Shown here: piece by piece, positions 58,114 to 64,000 of the stretch | Position numbering within the stretch: position 1 is the stretch's first letter | Layout of the letters: the number at the start of each line of letters is the position of its first letter | Assembly (NCBI RefSeq): GCF_019059575.1 | Contig: NW_024883008.1 | Coordinates: forward strand, 62,001 to 126,000 | Direction of reading: 5' to 3' | DNA length: 64,000 bases | DNA from: Amphibalanus amphitrite | Lineage: Eukaryota > Arthropoda > Thecostraca > Balanomorpha > Balanidae | Notes under the pieces: generated by a model | Told to the model about the DNA's origin: nothing | The model's database searches: none | The model's input: the letters and a program-made list of their open reading frames with translations, nothing else | Made by a program: the position numbers and the translations under genes

Positions 58114-61100
58114 GTGAGTAAAAGGGTCAAGTTGGGGGGGGGGGATGGGGGCTAGGGTTACGGTGGTGGTTTGAAGTAACCTGGTGGGGTCTCAAAGAGT
58201 TTCATGAAGTGTATGCTCAATGTGAGACCCTGCTCACGATGTAAACATTACCAATCAAAAATAAAAAAATGTTTATTCATTCCATTCGTTGTCACCTTTT
58301 CCAAAAAAAATCAATTTTTTGCACTTATTTATTGCACTTGGATGTCATTTTAATAGACATCTCACAACAAATCGTCAGGTTAAGAGGGATTTTGAGGTTT
58401 CTTGTTGTTTTCCTCCAATCCAACCAAATTCCAAGAGCGAAATTTTAAAAACCTAATCGAATTAAAAATACGAACAACAACCCAACCGCGGTCAATGCCT
58501 TTAGCACGTTCTGCTGAGACTGATGAATTAGCTGTTTGTTATTCTTTCGTCTTTGTTTTCGTAGAAGTGTTATCTAACGACAAATTTAGCGCTGTAGCAG
58601 TTTCATTCTTTCGCAACATTTTTAAACACGACGGCGCTTCTACATCGCGGCCGGCGTGGCAGACGATGCCTGTGAAAATAAATGCTTGAGCAATGCTGAA
58701 GTCTGAGGGCAGGCTCACATGTCACATTAGCGTCTGAGCGCTAACGTTGAACCGTTGTTGATACTTGATAGCGCTGATATTTCTCAACATGGTTGACGTT
58801 CAATGTCTTCCTGCCCTTAGATTAAACTAGGACAAAATAGTAATGCAGTAGCTGGTGTTTCCTCTCCGAAACCTACCCCTTGCCCCAGTGAGGAGCCTTG
58901 CTGCCCAATACCAACCAGTAATTAGTATTCCGGTCTCACTTCACCTAGTTTCAAGCTGAGGCCCTTCGCGTCCGCTTTATTTTGCTGATTCGTCCTGAGG
59001 CAAAATCGGGAAGTGAGGTTCTCACCAGAGATGCAACGTCTCCCTGCCCCAGTGGCGTTGTCAGGAGACTTCTTCACCGCGGGCACGCTGATTAGGTGAT
59101 GATGGGGCGGTTAGCATGTCGTTACTGGAGCTTTCCCAATACCTACCACTAGTCATGCGCATTCCATGTCTCGCCCTCGCCATCAATAAAGCGGCGCTCG
59201 TTTTGCAGAGCTGCATGAGTCGCAGACGACCCATTGCAGCCACTGCCATCATGGTGGGCCCATTGCAGACAATTTGCACCTCATTGCCCGGGGGCATTCG
59301 TGGCTCTCGCCGCTGCCGTGGCACGCGCCCTCCCTCGCCCCCACTTCACCGCTCAACACGGGCTGTTGCAATGCAACCCCACCAGCTGGTCAGTTCCCAT
59401 GATTGACCGGGCTCCACCGTTACCACGAGCGGCACGGCCGTACTCGCTCGTAAACCGGGCGAGTTTTCACTTTTACTGCGGTGATTCATGTAAACCGCGC
59501 CGTTACCGGGCCCTCGTGTCTTTTTCTCTCGGCAATGCCGTAGAAATTGCAGTTCGCGTGTGTTGCGTCGTTTTGAGGCAGTTAACAGCGTGGCAACAGT
59601 GGCCACCTGGGGTGCATCTCAGCCACGACAGAGTAACAGCTGGGGGAGTGACCGCGCCCCCACTGGGGCACGCGTCCTGGCCCACGCACTCCACCGGTTC
59701 ACGCACACCTCTGTGAGCCACATCAACATGTGCTTTCTCTGACCGCAGTACGTGCTAGTTCGGCCGCCGCCAGCCAGGAGCGTACTCTGGTTTGTTTGTA
59801 AACAGTTCCTCGTAAGCGCACGTGCGCAGTAAAGCCATGGACCGCGCCCACGGGCGGCCGGCGCCTCGCCCATTCAACAGAGCGGCCGCCGGCGGCGCAC
59901 GCTCGCCGGTGATAAGCAAAGCACCTCGGTAAGTGGCCCGGTCGGCTAGTTATGGGCCTGTTCTGCGTATCTGATGGGGTCAGAGCTTAGTCGTCAGCCC
60001 GGTGGTCGCGTAAGGTGGCGATTGTCATCTGCCTTTGATCGGCGATCAAACTGCAATGGTCACCGGGCGACTCGCTGGTCCGACCTGTCTGGTCTCGTCT
60101 GACAATGAAGGCTTCATTTTCCCCCACTGTTGAATAGCCATCGTCGCTAAATGCACTCTGAGCATGCCTCATGTGTGTCTCGTCAAGAATGTCGCGCTCG
60201 CGCGAAGAATGCTCGCGCTTCGTCATACGCCACGTGTGTAGCGCTCGCCGCCATTGGCTTCTCCACTGCCAACCGCTTACCGTAGCTCCCGGCCGCTGTA
60301 GACCGCTCACCATTGTCAGTCGCCAGCAACGCGTCACGTGACTGCTGTCTCCGGCGGTTACCGTGGTCACGTGATGGGTGTCTCCGGCCGCGGGCCGTAC
60401 CATGCGACCGCCGTGGTCAGCAGCCGCCGCCGCCGGCAGAGACCTTGGCCCAATACCAGTTGGTCAACACGGTCTCAGTCCGTGCAGCCGGTTTCGTTTA
60501 CTCCCGGACGGACGGCTTGAATCGAGCTCAGACTGGGACGTTTTCCTGTGACTTCAACCAGTTGGTGTCCTGAGCCTTCGGGCTGTGTGCGCTGGGAAAG
60601 GTAATTTGCAGAGATACTCATCGTAAAGTGGGCTCATACTACTGGACTACGATTACGGGCGCTACGAGCTACGAGAACTCCGTTACAAATTGTGACCTTC
60701 AGCGGCCATTTAGTCGGAGCGGAGCGTTTCTCGAGTAGTCCTATTCAGACCGCCTGACCTATTCCAAGGTCCGACGGGGTTCGCGCTCATCGGGGCGGTG
60801 CCGCGCGCCGTCTCAGGGACGTCTGCGCCCCTCGCACCACCGTGGGCCTCCTAAACCCGGTCCATCCGGCGCCCCACCCGCAGGGGCCCAGGTGTGGGGT
60901 TCCAGCTCGTCCCGCCGCCGGACCGTTCAGAATGTGAATCGGTCCGCCGGGAGAGTACCCCGAGTCCCGTAATTGGCGAGTTTCGGAGCCGGTTGAGCGC
61001 CGTCCGTCCGTTCGCCCGTCTGCCTGCCTGTCTGCCTGTCTGAAGGACGTTGTGGTGACGTAACTCCCGGCAGGCGGCCGGTTGGTGGGAGTGCTGTACT

Positions 61101-64000
61101 CGCAGAGCTCCGCGCCTCTGTTTACTCGGCTGGCGGGGCGCCGCGACCGGTCACTCACTCACAGCGGGTCGTCGGTCACCGAGCGCAGAGAAACGTGGCT
61201 GAAAACGTGACCCGGCCTGCCGGCGCTGTTTTACACTCTGCCGGCTCCGTTTTTGTCCAGGGCCTGTCTGTCGTAAAGACGGCTTAGTACGCATGGCGCA
61301 GTTCGAGTCGTCACTCTTCCTGATAATGCGACGCAGTTTTTATGAATGCCAGTGAGCCAATGTTTGGGTTTGGATCACCGTAAATGGCCACACCCATCTG
61401 GGAGCCAGACATGAGACTCCGAGGGCAAGACGACTAAGCTGTCGCTTACTTCGATGTATCTGCGTACACCGTTCATAGCTGCAATTGTCCCCTCGCCCGC
61501 CGTTTTTGAGGACGTCAGCCACGGTAAAGTTCCCCGCAGCTCTCCGTCCCACAGTACTAGGACTACCGTCCCTGTCAGGTCCGGGGCCCTGCAATTGCAT
61601 TCGTCTCTTGACAGCGGCGACCTCTGTCACGACGTCCGCGACCTCAATCCGTCTCCCCCGAGAGGCAACAAACAGCCGGCGCCAGGGCTTTTTCTGACGC
61701 CAACAGTATGACCTCTTGGCTTTCAATGTACACAACACGATACCATCCTCCGCCAGCCGAGTCACGGCTCTTCGAGCCGCGCAGAGCCACTCATACATAC
61801 GTCTTCTTTGCCTCTCGTTGTACTTCCCATGCTTGGCTCCAGGCGTAGTAACCTGAGCTCTGGCCACCCATGGGGAGCGTTCGTCGAACCGAGCTTGGGG
61901 CAGTGCGCCGTTCGTATCTGGCCCGGTGACGCACGTCGGGCCGGGCCGTCGAACTCCCGCGCGCTCCCGGTGCGGGAAGCTGCGCCAGTGCTCCTGACGT
62001 CACTAGCGCGCTGGGTTCGTCGTCCCCGTGCAGCGGTGCCCGGCTGGACTTTCGGCCTGTGGCCAGTGCACCTGTCGGCCTTGGAGGCAGACGTTCACCC
62101 TCGGCCCCTGTCCCCCTAGACAGTGTGACGTCACCCGTCTGTCCCACGGGCAGCGCCCCCGCCCAACGGTCACGTGGCGCCGGCGAATCGCGCGCCAATT
62201 TTCGGCGCGCCGATGACGTCATACCGCGCCACTCTGGGCGGGCCCGCCACCTGCTTCGTCGGGGACGACGCTAGGGGGAAGACGTGTCTGGACTCGTAGT
62301 CACGCGCCTCCGGAAGCGGGCAGTGCCCCTGCCGAAAACCGGCGCGCTGACACCACCTGGCCGGCGAGGGTCTCTGGATCCGTCTAGACGGGGAGGTCGG
62401 GGACCTTCATAAGGCCACACAAAAACGGGGAATGAAGGGAATGTCCGGTTTGCTCACGTGGGATACGGGATGACTCACGCGCCATTAGGTGTGACCTTTA
62501 GTTTGAATTTGGGAAGTACAGCAAAAGAAAAACTTGAATTTAACGTAGAAATATAGGTACTATTTCTGGGCGTACTATGCTCTTTCCAGTGCTAAAGTTC
62601 TAAGTCTCCTGCTATATTTTGCTTCTTATTCGAATGATGCTTGCAGCATCACTAACAATACTTCTCGATACACATGTCACGAACGCCCGCTACCTCTACC
62701 CGCCCGCATGAGCCGTCTGAAGGTCTTCTGCACAGCTCAGTGGGCCAATAACTCAGTCTGATTGGTATCAGGTGCCAGGGCCGCCTTCTAACGCCCATCA
62801 CTTTGCCATGGGCCTGTCAAAGAAGGCCGTGCTGAATGAATGGGCAACATTGCAGCCAGTAATCTGACCATATTCGGCGCTTCCTCGGCGGCAACGAAGG
62901 TCGTTCGCCGCCGGCCAAGGCGGGTCCCAGGCAGACACTGCTCATGGACCTTGCTTTTGCGTCCGACCACCGTCGAATATTCGCTATGCCGGGGCCTCTG
63001 CATACCAATCAACTCTAGTGATTGCTTGATAGGGCTTTTGAGTATTTATCGTGAGGCCAAATGATTCGTTGTGTCCTTCCGCGCAATCAAAGAGACTACT
63101 ACATTCAGGAGGAATGTTGTAGCCCCCTTTATCTCGGTAGTTTGAAGTCCTTGTGAATGCCGATAGCATTATGTGGTGCAGGTGGGAGATCAATCGCAAT
63201 AGGAACGGACTGTCGGTGATCTTCAGACCGTGTTGCAACATCCGTCTGCATCTGCGGCTGGATTTGCAATACTGGCGCCAGGATGCGGGGGCCGCCGTCC
63301 CCGTCCTCCCCACAGAGCCCACGGTCGGCGGTACTAGGGGCCCAGTCAACCCACTCCCACGACCGCCCATAGTAAAGCCACGGTCCTTCCGTCCGTCCGA
63401 ATGGCAGGCGGGCTAATGAGCTGAAGTCACTTGTAGCCTGAAGGTGGCCGTCTGATCGGTCCGGACATGCCTGTCTGACAGGAACGCGGAGCCCCCAAAT
63501 CAGCCGCCAACGGCTCTTCGGCGGGCCGTTGACTGGCGCAGTTCAGTCACCTCTCGCCGCGTAAAAAACTCGCGCCACACCCGACCTCGGCGTGAAAAAG
63601 TGCGTACCTCCAGCCGGCCTTGGTGGCATCGGCCGTCGGCGACTCTCCGACGATCGTCGGGCACGCAGCTGTCCCCGGCGCCCGCGGCGCAGGTGTCGGC
63701 CGGACAGTAAGCAGACTCTCCGGCTACCCCTCAGCCCGGCGCGGCCTTGAGGCGTCGAGGGGCCACGTCGGGGCGGTCGGGCGACCGCAATCTTGGCGAG
63801 GCGCTCCGCCTGACCCGACCGTCCGGTCAGCGAGCGACGGCTGGCGCCCTGATCCGCCCATCCGTCTCACACCTGACAGGCCGGCCGTTCTGAGTCATGA
63901 TCCCGTCTTTGGATGTCTGCCGACAGACCAGGCCTTTTGAAGGAGTCTTGCAGCGAAATTCTAACGGATTTCATCAAGGATAATCGCTGTGACTAGCTGT
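58114..64000. other. presumed intron and downstream, no recognised gene
   Basis: AT-rich to about 59000, then GC-rich with many overlapping open frames on both strands. The longest (61340-61867, minus, 175 residues) has a basic, protein-like start but no family I recognise. Several CACGTG/TCACGTGA motifs lie at 60335-60375. No exon continuing the EcKL frame was seen. Confidence 0.35.

Noticed and set aside
61340..61867. 175-residue minus-strand open frame with a basic N-terminus
   Set aside because: Some protein-like composition, but no recognisable domain and a GC-rich setting with many rival frames; kept only as a note.

Overview
The window is eukaryotic nuclear DNA: spliced-gene signals (a donor after an initiator exon, a polypyrimidine/AG acceptor), a tRNA-derived SINE, an LTR retrotransposon, microsatellites and no dense bacterial-style coding. 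The one recognisable host exon (57775-58113) resembles the start of an ecdysteroid-kinase-like (EcKL/CHK) protein, a family expanded in arthropods, so an arthropod, possibly a crustacean, is my tentative guess. No taxon can be proved from the sequence alone.

Most of the interpretable sequence is transposons. Eight families of roughly 0.8-1.2 kb non-autonomous elements (here F1-F8, plus a probable F9) lie between TTAA duplications and begin CCC..., the signature of the piggyBac superfamily. They share an architecture that I have not seen described: short TIRs, a G-run/C-run hairpin just inside each end with a family-specific stem, a second copy of the terminal motif 24-33 bp (27 bp in five families) inside one end only, and bodies loaded with AGGTCA/TGACCT and TGACGTCA motifs. 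No transposase is present, so they would have to be mobilised in trans. Copies: F1 at 1-948, 32070-32774, 46343-47509, 54259-55446; F2 at 14259-15300 (fragment 6977-7050); F3 at 11132-12152, 33490-35214, 41150-42940 (fragment 1160-1436); F4 at 27387-28550 (fragment 7962-8249); F5 at 28751-29580 and 41633-42503; F6 at 36904-37844; F7 at 5670-6589 and 30031-30953; F8 at 2280-3484 and split across 4340-6972.

Other mobile DNA includes two hAT-like elements with perfect 8-bp duplications (10646-13489 and 34166-34860) and a third small candidate (39359-39581). There is also a foldback element (8301-8488), a TIR element built of GGGGCAAAGYGGCC repeats (43433-44331), a duplicated TIR element X (4544-5658), two copies of a tRNA-derived SINE, and a young, apparently complete Ty3/Gypsy retrotransposon (48528-53704) with identical 117-bp LTRs and a TGCT target duplication. 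Nesting is heavy: F7 in X in F8; F3 in a minisatellite in a hAT; a hAT in F3; F5 in F3; F1 in the SINE tail.

Host-gene content is small. The EcKL-like first exon sits downstream of a (CT)n tract, a 111-bp higher-order minisatellite and a GC-rich promoter-like region. A weakly supported terminal exon lies at 18896-19049. The remaining single-copy stretches hold no gene I can recognise.
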